Source: Heterocephalus glaber
Lineage: Eukaryota; Chordata; Mammalia; Rodentia; Bathyergidae
Assembly: GCF_000247695.1 (NCBI RefSeq)
Contig: NW_004624752.1
Location: 1,814,628-1,878,627 of the forward strand
DNA: 64,000 bases
Direction: 5' to 3'
Shown: piece after piece, positions 11,251 to 23,106 of the stretch
Numbering within the stretch: position 1 is the stretch's first letter
How the letters are laid out: each line of letters begins with the position of its first letter
Translations under genes and position numbers: made by a program
Notes under the pieces: model-generated
Seen by the model: the letters and a program-made list of their open reading frames with translations, nothing else
Databases searched by the model: none
Told to the model about the DNA's origin: nothing

Positions 11251-12904
11251 GTATTTAAAAATTTTTTATTAGTATATGTTTGCTATGCATAATGAATATA
11301 TTAATTGTGGTGTATAAATCTTCTTGAGCATTGTTCTGGTTGTATTTGCTTACAAGCAATATGGTTCCATTGGGAGTAGCCTTTGGAGGTATTTTTAGGA
11401 GGAACCAGGGGACTAAGTGGTTTAGGCTAATGTATCCACACTGCTGAGGCAAGTCCAGACTCCGTGACCTGCCCACTGCCTCATGACCTTGAGACTTCAT
11501 CTGCTGGTCCACGTGCATAGCCCTGTGCTGTGTGCACATTTGGGCCCATTCCTTCTGGTCTTTCTGGATGGCTCCGTTTCTGACCAGGGGTAGAATTTCT
11601 CATTCAAAGACCCTTTAGTTCTCAGCTGACTCCGTGGGCAGCCCGTGCAGAAGTCTGGAGTCCTTTCTGGCCAGCTACTCTTCCTGGTACTCTGCCATCT
11701 CTGCTCCTCAGCTAACAGACCACCAGGCTGCACTGGGACAAGTCCTCCCCATCATCAGCCTGGAAACTCTTTCTTGAGGGGAGGCTGGGTACCCACGCCT
11801 GGCTTCATCTCTCAGGCATCATTCTCCTCCCTCGCCTGATGCCCTTGTTCTGTATTCGTGAATAACCGTCCTTGTGTTGTTTCAGGAGGGAGGGTTTTTT
11901 TTCACTGTTATATCATCATTTTTGGAAGCAAAACCCCTCTGTATTATATTTTTAATTAAACATGTGTTACCTTGTAAAATAGATGGTATATGCCATCCAT
12001 TCAGTTACTCAAAATTGAGAGGCTAGGCAGAAATGTCCCTTTGCTGAGTGAGAGAAGACAGAACAGAGCCCTGCCCCCAGGATCCTCAGTGCTAGAGACA
12101 GTCACAGTGGGGTGACGTGTGTCCCGGGGTCCCCACAGTTCTGGGGACAGTCACAATAGGGTGACATGCACTTCAACAGAGCACACACACAATCTGGTAG
12201 CACCCCAGGCTCAGTTCAGGGAAGGGCTCCAGAGCACCTCTGGACAGGTGAGGAGGTCTTCAGAGCCAGGACTGCAGCAGGAGGGCTTGCAAGGTACAGG
12301 AAGCCAGGGTGCATGGACAATGTATGGTGGGTCCCAGGGAGCCCTGGTCAGGGTCTGAGGTCGGGGAGAGTGGGCAAGAGCGGGATGTGATGCTGGCCCC
12401 CACTCACAGGGGTGCCATGGGCCTGATGGCCCTGGAAGAAGGCCGGGCTGGGCCTCAGCTGAGGACTGGGGGAGATGGGGTAGAGCCCAGCTCAGGTCAC
12501 CCAGGCCAAGGTCCTCCAAGCAGTGAGCAGGCCCTGGTGGCAGCTCTTCAGGCTGTGCCCCAGAGGGGTTCATGGGCATTCAGACAGGTACCAAAGGGTG
12601 ATGACAGAGCCACATGGAAGTCCATACATGGCTTGGATGGTGTGAAGGGGCAGCCACTGGTGGGGCAAGGGCAGGGGGAATTCTGCTCTGGACACGTAGA
12701 CACAGCCACCTTTGGGCAAGGACCAGAAGCCACCATGGGACAGAGGGAACTGCAAGGATGGAGAGGGGACCTAAGAGAGAAAGAGGATCAGTGCAGAGAC
12801 GAGAACCCAGCAGGGATGACGGAGGCTCCTTGGGTCACAGGGGGTGTCACAGGGATGAAGGGACAGAGCGGCCACAAATGACACTCCCATACTTGGCTGA
12901 ATCC
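11251..12904. other. unique sequence, no gene recognised
   Basis: The segment starts AT-rich and becomes GC-rich after about 12050. It holds a 190-codon + strand frame (12309-12881) of Gly/Gln-rich, low-information composition and several opposing frames, none resembling a known protein. A short internal duplication lies at 12091-12167. Confidence 0.4.
12090..12168. repeat. short tandem duplication (~49-bp spacing)
   Basis: A segment of about 28 bases reading 'agagacagtcacagtgg' then 'ggtgacgtg' recurs 49 bases later as 'ggggacagtcacaatag' then 'ggtgacatg', with a few changes. It is a two-copy local duplication. Confidence 0.7.
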
Positions 12905-13115
12905 AAACTTGAAAACACCAACCATCAAAGGAAATTTCTGGATAATTGTGGAAATCTTAGTCCAGGCTGGTTATTCGATAATACTCAGGAGTTATTGCTA
13001 ATGTGGTTGGGTATGCTAATGGCATTCTGGTTCTATAATAACTGTGTCTATTTCCTGGTGCCTACTGGGTTGCTTAGGGGTGAATTAATACAAAGGGAAG
13101 AGATGTGCTATGAAC
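12905..13115 (+). mobile_element. L1M 3'-end relic, sense
   Basis: In order, the block reads 'tttctggataattgtgg', 'gataatactcaggagttattgctaat', 'ggtatgctaatggcattctgg' (parts) and 'gggtgaattaatacaaa'. This tracks the 3' untranslated region of mid-age mammalian L1M elements. No open frame remains. Confidence 0.7.
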
Positions 13116-13130
13116 TAGTGCAGAAAAAAT

Positions 13131-13220
13131 GAAGACGAGATGGGAGGGAGGGGGAGAGAGAGAAAGGAAGGAGGGGAAGGCAGGAGGAGAGACAGAAGAG
13201 GCAGGGAGGGAGGCCGGAAG
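13131..13220. repeat. GGAG/GAGA-rich purine tract
   Basis: About 90 bases dominated by purines on the + strand, made of ggga, gaga and aagg units. It follows directly on the L1M tail and may have grown from its A-rich end. Confidence 0.85.
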
Positions 13221-13404
13221 TGGTCCAGGCTGAGCTCACTGGGCTCTTCCCAAGGCCTCCTTGCCCTTCCCAGTGCCAGAGCATGGGAGTCTGCACTGCC
13301 TGAGAGCCAGCTCGGGGATGCTGGATTTCCTCCAGACAACACGGTGCTCTGTGCGGTTTCCGAGACAAGAAGACACCTCCAGTGGGGCTGGCTCTGCAGG
13401 ATTT

Positions 13405-13690
13405 TCTTCCAAATTGCATTTATTATGTACTTTTTACAAGCAACCTTCTATTTTAGAACAGTTTTGGGAAATTGTGAAGATGGCTCAGAGTTCCTGATAC
13501 CTGCACTTCCTCCCCCGGGTCCAGCATCTTACATCAAGGTGGCCCCTGAGCTGCATTCAGACTTCCTTACTCAAATCCACCTTCTTCAGGTTTTACCCAC
13601 TGCCTTTCTCTGGTCTTCTCTCAGCACCTTTATTAAGTATTTAAAAATTAATGTTTCCGTCCACCTGTCTGTGTGACAACGCAGGTGTGA
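13405..13690 (-). mobile_element. L1M-type 3'-end fragment, antisense
   Basis: The pattern 'ttttacaagcaaccttctattttagaacagttttggg' (parts), 'gttcctgata', 'cttcctcccccgggtccagcatcttacatcaa' (parts) resembles the complement of an old L1 3' region. Only weakly conserved, with approximate ends. Confidence 0.5.
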
Positions 13691-14869
13691 GGACCAGGTG
13701 GTGATGGGACCCCTGTGTGTCCGCAACACTGGGCGAATCATGGCGGCTGCAGCTCAGGGGGCGCGTGGCCTGATTGTGCATGCCATTGGATTTCCTGCCT
13801 TTTCTCCTTTTTGATTTGATGGAAAGGGTCTGCTGACTCCTCACCACTGGGTGGGCTACAGGGGCTGCCAGGCTGGGTGGGTGAGCCAGCTCTCCACCAC
13901 TCTGGGACAAGGGCCTCCCAGGTGTGGGCTTCTGGGAGGGAGAGGGAGACGGGATGACTGGTTTTTACTGCCTTTAGTGGAGTCCTGGGGTTCAAGGCAG
14001 GACTTTGGCCCTGCAGGCCGTGCGTATTGAACCCTTTTCAGCCAGGGCTTCTGTCTCCTGTGGCTCCCTGAGGCTTTCACCCTGGGATGAGTCCAAAGCT
14101 GCAGCTCTAAGGGCAGCTCAGGGAGCTGAGTTCTCTCTTCCTGCTGCCCAGCTGTCCCTGGCATCCGACAGTCCCTCCAGGAATGGATGCCCCTGCCTTT
14201 GCCCGAGTATTTGGATAGGACCATCTGCCTCTAACTCCAGAGCCCACGGGACTCATACGGGCTGGCCAGTGCTGTGTTCCAGGGGAGCCGATTCTAGGAT
14301 TTTGGCAAAAAGCTACTAGAAAAGAAGCCCTGTTGCCTATTGTCACCAGGAGCTGTGAGCGTCACCACGTGAGGGACCTGCCTGAGTAGGTAGGTGGTGT
14401 CGGCCGCCCTGGGTACCCAAAGCCAGACCTTTGGGTTCTGTGGGGGATTCTTTTCAGTTCTTGCAACTTTGCATATGCCTTTCCATTAGGAGGAGGAGGG
14501 CTCACGTGATGTCTCTCACTCACCATAAAAGGTGTCATCCACAACAAGTCCTTGGCCCAGGACATGCTCAAGGACACACCAAGCTGCTCGTCCACACAAG
14601 GCCGAAGTCCTCATAGGCTGGCACGGGGCCCTTCCTGCACAGCCTCTGCTGCCCCTCTGAGACTTCAGGGGAGAACTGTCCCTGAGCAGGTGTGGTGACA
14701 TTCCTGTCCCTTGTGGTCTGGACAGTTCCCACCCAGTGAGGAACCATGCCAGAGCTGGGCCCCATCCTGCTGCCCCTGTGGCAAATGCCCCAGCCCACAC
14801 CAGGGCCTTCCCAGAGAAGACCTGGACACACAGGGGCCCAACCAATCTGTTCCCTCCTCACACCGGAGG
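13691..14869. other. unique GC-rich sequence, no gene recognised
   Basis: Several 60-120-codon frames overlap on both strands without recognisable domains. No repeat family is evident. Confidence 0.4.
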
Positions 14870-15140
14870 CTGGGGATTTGTGGGTGATGTTTTCCAGTGG
14901 AGCTGTCTTTTGAATTATCGAGTAATTAAGATGCTAATGGCCCTTTGCAGAACCTTCTCAGGCCCAAGGCTTTGGAAAAATAAGGAACGCCCCTTTGTTA
15001 TGGTGTAGCCGCCAGCCACGGAGAGAGAAACCCTTCCCTAAATCAATGTTTGCATCTTGTTTCCCCTTGTGCTGAAAGGAATTTACGAATGCTCATTAAT
15101 TTTTTGTTGTATGAGTAAATTTCAGGAAATCCTGCTCACA
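14870..15140. promoter_or_regulatory. candidate conserved non-coding element
   Basis: An AT-richer island in GC-rich DNA that matches no repeat family I know. It contains a palindromic homeodomain core TAATTA (14923-14928) next to atgctaat (14931-14938), an octamer-like POU motif. It also has 'aatcaatgtttgc' (15041-15053), which contains a FOX-like core. There are no open frames of note. Such clustering is typical of distal enhancers, but conservation cannot be tested here. Confidence 0.4.
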
Positions 15141-16471
15141 GCCCCTTCCCTGGAGTGAGGACGAACCCCTATATTCCTTCTGGGGTGTTGAGGGGTGCTT
15201 CTTAATCAAGGAGTTAAGGTCTTTGCAGATCTCACCTGAGAAATCACTGGGGGCCCTGGGACCTCAGCAATGTTGTCACAAGGCCTCCTCTCAGGAGTAC
15301 CCAGAAAACCTGCATTCAGCCCAACAGGATGGAGTCTGAAGGCCCCTGTGCTGTGCCTGAGGACTGTCCTGCTCACTGTCCAGATGGGGCCATGCCAGGT
15401 GGAGCAGTGTCAGGATGACTCAGAGGATGCTGCAGGCCGGGAGGAAGCCAGGCCTTCTCCCCATGGGACCCCACCTTGTGCTGCCTTCAGATCAAACGCC
15501 TTCCTTTAGGAGTCCTTTCCTCCAGCGGATTCTGGGCTCTAGATGTACCAGAAGGGCCTGAGGACAGCTGACGAGTGTGGGGAGAGCTGGGGAGAGCCCT
15601 CTGCTGCAGGGGCCCCTTGTATCCCTGTCACCAACCAGCCCTTGAAAGAGCCGGTGTTGCAGTCAGCTGTCACCAGGCGGCAGGGCCAAGGTGGTTTGAA
15701 TCACACCCCGAGAGCTCAAGTGGGGAGGTGTGAGCCTCACACTCCTGTGTCAGCGGTGTTTGCAGGTTGTTAGGAGTAGACGAGGTCTAGATGATGCCAG
15801 TAGCCTTGCCAGGAGAGGAAGAAGACGTGAGCAGGAACCCCTCTAGCAAGAGCCCCGTCTGCCCTGTACCACATATACACCTCACATCTTACCCAGCCTC
15901 CTGGAGTTCAGCATGCCTCGATTACAGCAAGATACCAGCTCTACTCAGGACACAGTGGGGAAACACTGGTGAAAGTTCAGGACATGCTCAGTGAGTTCAC
16001 AGAGCCAGCAGGGGCTCTAGCCCCAGCCTCTGCAGCCCTGGGGATCACATCCTGTGCTCCTCTTGCCCCGCATCCCATGGTGGCAAGGAGCCAGGACCAC
16101 AGCCAGGGTGCCACCTGTTCCAGTTCAGTGTCTTTACAAGGCGTAACCAAAAATTAGGTGAACGCTGCTGCTGAGCACCATCCAGTGGAAAGGCAGGCTG
16201 GTAAAAACAGGACGCTGTGTCTTCATCCACTTTATTCACTGAATCTTGCACTATGCTACTTCTGGCTCTTCCCCAAAGTCAAAATGACCATAAAAGGAAT
16301 GTGTTTTGAGTCAGTTTAGGCCATTGAGGCAGCCAGGACAGAGAAACTAAAGACACTCAGGAAAGAGCATTTCCAGAGCTGCTGCAGAAGGTATAAAAGA
16401 ACCATGGGATAAATGTGTTTTAATAGAAGGGAATGGTTTTGAGGGGATTTATGGCAATATGTGTCTTTTAT
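15141..16471. other. unique sequence, no gene recognised
   Basis: Mixed GC-rich DNA with short overlapping frames and no identifiable domain. I see no confident repeat. Confidence 0.4.
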
Positions 16472-16575
16472 TGTAATAGATTTTTTGGTACCGGGGATTG
16501 AACTTGGGTCCTTGTGCTTGTGCAGCAGGCGGCGAAACCACTGAGCTAAATCCCTGGCCTCTGTAGTAGATTTTT
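16472..16575 (-). mobile_element. ID-type SINE with target-site duplication
   Basis: The element body (16486-16561) begins 'ggtaccggggattgaac' and contains 'ccactgagctaaatccctgg', the complement of a tRNA-derived ID SINE. Direct repeats 'tgtaatagattttt' (16472-16485) and 'tgtagtagattttt' (16562-16575) differ at one base, supporting LINE-mediated insertion. Confidence 0.88.
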
Positions 16576-17240
16576 AAAAAACCACTAAGCATTCACTGTA
16601 TTTTTCAGTCACTCATTTACAAAGATTCCTTTTCCAACTCAGGGTCGATTCAAAGATTTTGGGTGAGAACGTGGGCATATTTGGGGCTCAGCACCCTAGC
16701 CCCTCATCTGCTTTTACTTGATATGAAAGCTTCCCTCATCTGCTCGTTCAGGGGCACCCCAGCACCCTCTGGATGCCCTCTGCTGTGATCATACTGGGCC
16801 CCCAGCTCAGCCTCCTTCTGTGCTCCCATGCTCCCGTGTGGCTGCAGCTGTGCTCCAATGGTCTCCACCACAATCTGTGGCAGCTCAAGAACCCACCTCC
16901 CTCCTTGGGGTGCAGCTCTGCCCAGCACAGGCTCACACATCACTGGTGAGGGGTGAGTGACCCGAGGGAGAGGGTTGGGGTATGCATCCAGGGCATCTGG
17001 CTTCTTGGCCTATGCAAGGTCTCACGCACCACTGCAGTAAAGCAGACAGACATCCCTGGGCTCTTCCCAGCCCTGAGTGCCTGAGATGTACCCGCCTCAT
17101 GCCAAAGCCGAGCTTTGCTCCTGCCACAGAGTTAGTACCAGCCATGGGCACCTTGTTGTCTGGTTAAAGAAACTCTTCAATCTGTGCTGGATATAAGCTC
17201 AGGATTTGGGGTCCAGGAACTCAAGATAAGATTCTGCTTT
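16576..17240. other. unique sequence, no gene recognised
   Basis: No domain-bearing frame and no clear repeat. The strand-overlapping frames of 60-80 codons look incidental. Confidence 0.4.
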
Positions 17241-17473
17241 AAAAAGGTAAGCTAAAGCTGGACATGGTGACCCACACCTGTAGTCCCAGCCCTCTGAGAG
17301 GCTGAGGCAGGAGGATTGGAAATTTAAGGCCAGCCCGGGCAACTTACTATCTTAGCGAGACACTGTGTCAAAAATAAAAGATGAAAAAGAAAGAGCTGGA
17401 GATGTAGCTTTGTGCAAAGGCCCTGGGTTCAATGCCCAGTCCTGCAAAAATTAAATTAAATTAACAAGGTAAG
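17241..17473 (+). mobile_element. B1-dID composite SINE with target-site duplication
   Basis: A complete dimeric SINE. The 7SL-derived left half has 'cctgtagtcccagccctctgagaggctgaggcaggagg' (parts). It is joined through an A-rich linker to an ID-like right half, 'gctggagatgtagctt', 'ggccctgggttcaatgccca'. The flanks 'aaaaaggtaag' (17241-17251) and 'aacaaggtaag' (17463-17473) are a near-perfect duplication. The dimer is characteristic of squirrel-related and some other non-murid rodents. Confidence 0.92.
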
Positions 17474-18331
17474 ATGAGCACACAAATCAGCAGAGGAGAG
17501 AAAGAAAAGGCTGGGCACCCGGTGCCTCTGTAGCAATGGCGACTTAAAGCAAGCAGCCAAGGGGAACGACGGAAGCTGGGGGAACCTAGACTGAGACAGG
17601 AGCTGAGAGGCTCTCTGCAGCCTTCCATGGAAGGAAGGGAAGCGGAAGGGTCCTAGCCAACTGCCCATGGCTGGCGAGGGCACACTACTGGCACCCGAAG
17701 ACATCAGTGCCCCATGCTGAGAGAGCCCAGGCCTCTTTCCTTCTGCTGGGGACACACAGGGCCACAGCACAGAGAGGGCAGGAGCAGGGCCCAGGGGGCC
17801 TGGGAAGGTGAATGCAGGCTGCACCCACCCAAGGGGTGGAGGGGTGCGGTGGCCCAGCACAGCTGGGATCCTGCTCACCACTGCTTGTGTTGGGGTTCCC
17901 TGCTGGGGACAGTCACCTAAAACGTGCGGTGGAATCTTAATAGGTACCATGGCAGAGGCAGAAGGCACTGTCGTCATGGTAGTCATGATACCGTGAGAGG
18001 TCAAGTTTGTCACCCCGGGTGGCTCAGCAGCCCCAAGACCCTGGGCCTCTCCTGAGTCCCCTGTGACAGTGACAGTGACAGTGTGGCTCTCATCTCTATG
18101 GGGCCAGCTTCCCCTGTGGGCCACACCCCATGCTCTGTCCTTCTCTGGGGACACGCCACCCCCTTCTGGCCCTCTCCAACAGAAAGCAGCCAATGCCACC
18201 AGGGCCTGTCTCAGAAATTCTTCGCTGACTGGTCCCAAATTGTATTTTCTCCTTGCAGTGTTAAAGTTTCTATCAGCTTGGTTTTTTTTTTTCATTATAA
18301 CTGCTAAGATTCTTCTAATTGGTATCCTCAC
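17456..18331 (-). other. longest open frame in the window (291 codons), probably spurious
   Basis: The frame is rich in Pro, Ser, Gly and Ala with no recognisable domain. Its C-terminal codons run into the tail of the B1-dID SINE and its N-terminus falls in an AT-rich non-coding island. A threonine/valine run comes from a small GTGACA repeat at 18063-18082. There is no splice or promoter evidence. I treat it as a chance frame in GC-rich DNA. Confidence 0.3.
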
Positions 18332-18440
18332 TGCCTACGGACTTGACCTATTTCCTGCAAGAGAAAAAACGTCATCTAATCATTAAATACAACGATTACT
18401 TCATTCTTCTTTCTCTTTAATCTACCAAACAATTATGTAC
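18225..18440. promoter_or_regulatory. candidate conserved AT-rich non-coding island
   Basis: Non-repetitive AT-rich segment with 'cattataactgctaa', 'cgtcatctaatcattaaa' and 'acaacgattacttc'. It is flanked by GC-richer unique DNA. It lacks LINE or SINE character, but the evidence is compositional only. Confidence 0.25.
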
Positions 18441-19200
18441 TAAAGATTGTTCTAACTTTAATCAAAATAAAAATGAAAGAAAAATTAACCAGAATCCTGA
18501 AACACCTACAAAGCCAGTACCATGATTCCCAATGTTCTCGTTCATTCCTTGTCTCTGTGCCTTTAGAGTTCTGCACCTTTCACCCTAAATTGATATTATT
18601 CTTTTCTACTTAATTCAACCAAATAAGCATTATTCCTTTTGCTCTACAATCTTCATGATCTGTCTTAGTTTGAAGATTTCTGAACAAAAAGCAACAAGTA
18701 CTTGTTGCTTAATATGGTCTCAGTCAGAAACAATGCCAAGGGCCTCCTGCCGGGACAGCATAGGGAGCCCAAGATACAGGGATCCCTAGGTCACACACTT
18801 ACAGAGTGACAAATGACATGCGAACTGGGGAAACCTCAGCCATCACCAGACACACTAAGACAACCACTGAGCAGAGTGGATGCCAGGCCCTGTAAGCCCT
18901 CAAGTCGGGGTTGGGCCATGTGAACGGGTGGGCTCTTGCTCAGTCGTGGAGACCACACTTGTGGAGCTGGTGTTGCTTATCTCCAGGGGACACAACGAAG
19001 AAAGATAGGAAATGACTTGTGGGAAGCCCAGGGACTGCGGCCTGGGAAACCATAGGCCTGGAAGACCAGAGCAAACAGACATGTATTTGTGATGTCCCTG
19101 GAACCTCTGATGGAAAGTCACAGGTGGCTGTGTGAGGACCTGGAGCAGACTGAGGATGATGGAGGAGTGGTGCCATTCTGAGACTCTGTCTGTTCAGCAG
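18441..19200. other. unique sequence, no gene recognised
   Basis: Mixed-composition DNA with short incidental frames. The segment 18440-18500 may be a decayed LINE scrap. Confidence 0.35.
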
Positions 19201-19347
19201 GGCAGGAGGAAGGAAGAAGGAAGCAGAAAAGGGACTGAGAAGGAGAGGGAGAGGGAGGGAAGGGGGTAGGGAGGGGAGAGTAAGGAAGGGAAAAGAGGGA
19301 GGGTGAAGGGGAGGGAAGGGAAGGCAGAGGAAAAGGGCAGGGGAGAG
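19201..19347. repeat. polypurine (GGGA/GGAA)n tract
   Basis: Nearly 150 bases almost entirely purine on the + strand. It translates as a Leu/Pro/Ser-rich frame on the minus strand. It is a low-complexity tract with triplex potential. Confidence 0.93.
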
Positions 19348-19957
19348 CTGAGGTGTAAATAAAGAGAATCCTAAGAAATACAACCAACCAAATCAATTCT
19401 TGGAGTGTCAATTGGCTCTGGGTAGAAATTATCCATGACTTCATATAAAGATAGAATCTTCAAAATAAGTATGTTGAAGGCATTTAGAGAGATAATTGAA
19501 AGTAAAAATATATTTACAAATGAATAAAAAAAGAAACAAAATAGACAAAATGCTGTAACTGTTTTGGTGTATGGGAACTAATTGGAGATGAATTAAAAAG
19601 AAGCCATTGCAACAGGTTCAGTAAGAACAGTGCAGGTGGCACTTTGGCCACACCAAGGCAGTCACAGAGAGAGCAGCTTGTGGTAGCCAGCACAAGGGAA
19701 AGCATCTGAAACAAGGCAAAACCAAAGGTGGATTTGAAAGGTGCCTGTTTTGATGTAGTGGAGAGGCAAAGACTCAGAAGTCTACGTTTCAGAGGGATGT
19801 GTCTTTTTAGAAGTTCAAGTCAGTGGTCAGGAGTTTGTGGAAGAATCCTTACCAAGAACAAGGTCAAGTAAGACCAGGCCAGTGAAGACAGAAGGGGAAT
19901 TATGAGGAAGATTTTTGAAGAAAACTATTGTTGCCTTAAAACTTCTATAAGTTAAGT
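19348..19957. other. AT-rich sequence without recognised gene
   Basis: It contains phrases such as 'gagataattgaaag' that could belong to an old transposon, but no family can be named. No coding frame is credible. Confidence 0.35.
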
Positions 19958-20118
19958 ATTTTGGCACTCTGGGAGGTTGAGGGAAAAGGAGTGTAAGTTT
20001 GAGCCCAACTTGAGCAGCTTGGTAAGACCTGTCTCAAAATAAAATACAAAAAGGGCCAAGGATGTAGGTCAGAGTGAAGGTCCCAGGTTTAACCCCCAGT
20101 AATGCACACACACACAAA
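19958..20118 (+). mobile_element. B1-dID SINE, 5'-truncated
   Basis: The block starts inside the B1 half at 'ggcactctgggaggttgagg'. It passes through 'cttggtaagacctgtctc' and an A-rich linker into the ID-like half ('gggccaaggatgtaggtc', 'ggtcccaggtttaac'), then ends in an ACACAC/A-rich tail. Confidence 0.85.
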
Positions 20119-20264
20119 ATTCCATGTAACTAACTTTTCCCATCCCTCCTCACTTACGCAATCACCTCTGGCAACCACTCAAACAGAGCTGCACTCTGAA
20201 GTCCTGAAACCAGCTTTTGCAGATTACACACTCAAAGTAGAGCCACTATGGATGGTGACAATTA

Positions 20265-20465
20265 CTGTATGTTTCAAAAGAGCCAGAAAATGGATTATGA
20301 ATATTTTTGCCATAAAGAAATAAGTGTTGAGAAGACAGGTATGCTGACTTTGATTTGAACATTATACAATATATACATGTATCAAACCACCACACTGTAC
20401 CCCATAAGCATGTACACTGGTTAATGTGTCAATTAAAAATAAATATTATAAATTCTCATATAACT
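20265..20465 (+). mobile_element. L1 3' tail, sense
   Basis: The order 'gatttgaacattatacaatatatacatgtatcaaa' (parts), 'cacactgtaccccataa' and 'gtgtcaattaaaaataaat' closely follows the terminal 3' untranslated region of mammalian L1 (L1MA/L1P-like), including its A-rich end. Confidence 0.85.
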
Positions 20466-20779
20466 ACTGCCTCAGCCTAAGAAATTAAAGGCTAAAAAAA
20501 GATAATTGAAAGAGGGTCAAAATGGCACCAAAAAGCTAAGGTCCATTCTTGATAGAATTACTTTCCAACTAGGGGTTGGAAGTAACCCTTAGGGTGTGGA
20601 AAGGTATCTACCACACATAAGCAAGAGCCACAGTTAGAGATAAAACTTTGAAGTATTCTTTCTGAACTCAGAAACAAAATCAGGAGACAGTGTCAACTGC
20701 CTTCTTTTAAATTTCACTAGATTGAAGCCAATGTAACAGGGCAAGAAAAGACTGGATTTGGAAAGTGTAAAAACGAAAT

Positions 20780-21600
20780 AAAATTTTATTCATCTGCAGG
20801 AGACACAATTGCATGCACAAACAAGACTACCAAGACAGTTTCTGGATATACAGTTTTCAAAAATAGCAAAAGTATTTGGAAACAACAAAAGAAGCAGAAA
20901 ATACATCAGAGAAAACACTTTGCTTTCTTGCTAAAATACTATAAAGTGCCCAATTTTCTCTGGCTCTGTACAAACAAGGCCTTGAACTGGAAAGACCACA
21001 TGCTTAGATACCAGTAGATGGTCAAATTCACAGAAGGATTAGAATTTGTGGTAGCCTACACAAGTCAGTCGTCCTCCTTTGTCTACAAATTAATGCAGTT
21101 CCAGCAGAATTTCAATGTCATGGACCATGAAAGTTTGTTCTCACATAATGGAGAAGGGAAAAATAGTGGAGTAAATTGGAAGAAAAAGGCTGGGGTCTGG
21201 TCCTATCATGTGGCAATAAATGTCAGGAGCCTACAGAATTCAGACAAGATGTTAAGAAGTCTACACCTGGCAGATGAATGGATGAAAAGAAATAGCCCAG
21301 AAGAGACTCAAGATATATGGAAGCAGTATGGTAGAGGCTGACTTCAAATGAAAAATATAGATTTTTTTCAAGTTATACACAATTGCTTATCAATATGGGA
21401 AAAATATATCATTATTTCATAACAAACTTAAAAATTTTATCCAGGTGGGTTGAAATTTAAATATTTAAAAAAGCAAAATCTGTAATTCTTTGGAAGAGGA
21501 GACATCTTTGTAAGGTAGTACAATTCTCCTCTAATACACTTCAGATGTGGGTAAACAAAGTGTAAAATATAGGCTTTTTAATGCCAGTCTCTACTCAAAG
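20780..21600 (+). mobile_element. old L1 ORF2 fragment, sense
   Basis: An A-rich + strand segment with L1 ORF2-like phrases: 'aaaaatagcaaaagtatttgg', 'gcagttccagcagaatttcaatg' (parts), 'agatgaatggatg' and 'aatttggaagaggagaca'-like sequence. A broken 107-codon frame (21018-21341) lies within it. Divergence is high and the exact extent is uncertain. Confidence 0.5.
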
Positions 21601-21884
21601 ATAGAAAAATCTACAGAAATAAAAAATAACAGGGCAGTGTAAAAGCAGGTTCTGAAGTCATTGATGGCTGCAATAGCATCTGTTCGGTACAGCACCATGC
21701 GGTTTGGGTTGGACCAAAGGCAGAAGGCACGAGGTCTACTCCAGACCGTTGCCGGGACTCAAGAGCTGCACACAGTGGAGGGGCATCAATAGGAAATTTT
21801 TCTGCACAGGAGGTGTCCAGGCCTTCATCTTCTGCAGCTCTGGCTCTGGGAGAGGGATAACCCTTGTTAACGAGCTCCCTGTCT

Positions 21885-22220
21885 CTGTTGCAAGTACCCA
21901 AGATAATCAACTTATAAGGAGGAGAGCTGTTTCTTGGCTCAGTTTTGGTGTTTTCAATCCATGGTCAGGTGGACCCACTGCTCTTTGGCCTCTGGTCGGA
22001 GTGGGCAGCCATCATGGCAGAGCACATGGTGGAGCAAACCTGGTCTCCTCAAGGGGGAGAGACTGGGATCCCACCGATCCCCTGAGGACACAGCCCATGA
22101 CCTAGGACCTCCCATGGGTCCTCAACGCTTGCAGCTCCCAGCACCTCCAATAGTTTCAATGGAGGACCAGGCCTTTAACACATGAGCCTTGGGGGGGCAT
22201 TTCAGACATGAACCACAGCA
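21885..22220 (-). mobile_element. MaLR-like solo LTR, antisense
   Basis: Read on the minus strand it opens TGCTGTGGTTCATGTC and proceeds through 'ccaaggctcatgtgtt', 'attgaaactattggagg' and 'catgatggctgcc'. It shares this order with the other MaLR-like LTRs of the window. The right half matches the family better than the left. Confidence 0.65.
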
Positions 22221-23099
22221 TAACCCATGTTTCAAAACTCCACAGAAGGTTGCAGGCTTGAATTTGAATTTCCAGTAGAGTCTAGAATGCTCAGGCTAGT
22301 ATTTTTCTAAAAGCAGTTCTGGGTTCACGGGGCTTGTGGGGCCTGGTGGAAGGCAATGAAGTCCTCCCTGCAGTTCCACACCACAAGCCAGGCCAAAGTC
22401 TACCTAGAATGACCCTGTGAAGACACCCCCAAACCCCAGATGCACAGAATTCCCCAGAGCAGGACCGAGAGGAGCAGTTCATCATCATCCACACTAGTCA
22501 AGGTGGAGCTTCGAAGGTATGGGTTATAAACACCTGTGTTCCACATGCTTCCATTTACAAGGGAATAGCACACCTGGGTGGGGGAACACAGCATCTAGAA
22601 ATTAGAGCTTACTTAAAAAAACTTATTTAATAACCAGAAATGGAAAATGTAATTAGGAAAATTGAAAGGCAAAAGGACAGGTGAGATAGCAGAGTTTGAA
22701 CAGGGCTTACGGGTGAGAAGCAATGAGCAGGCTTGTCGGTGTGCAGCAGAATTTCCAGTGTCCTGCTTGGGTTCCACAGCCACTGGTTGGTGCAAACTAG
22801 TTCACAGACAACAGCTAAGAGCTGTGGTGACATGCGAAGGGTGGCAGGGTGCAGAGAGGAACCCACGGAGCCCTAGAATGTCACTAAGACTCCAGCTGTT
22901 CTCTTTCTCTACAGTGATAGGAGATGTCTCCAGGAGACAGGGTCATGGCCATCCAGAAATCCTCCGCATGAAATCCCACCCAACACCTCATCTGCTCATG
23001 GTTCCTTGGGGATATATGTTCATGATAAATTCGAAATAGCAAGATGCAGAATAAAGCAAATTATGTTCATAGGTTTTATATATTCTTTTATTTGGTTTG
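22221..23099. other. unique sequence, no gene recognised
   Basis: No domain-bearing frame or confident repeat. The 125-codon + frame at 22662-23039 has no recognisable features. Confidence 0.35.
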
Positions 23100-23106
23100 G
23101 TTTTCT

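Noticed and set aside
16486..16561. tRNA gene
   Set aside because: The tRNA-like boxes belong to an ID SINE with target-site duplication and no intact cloverleaf.
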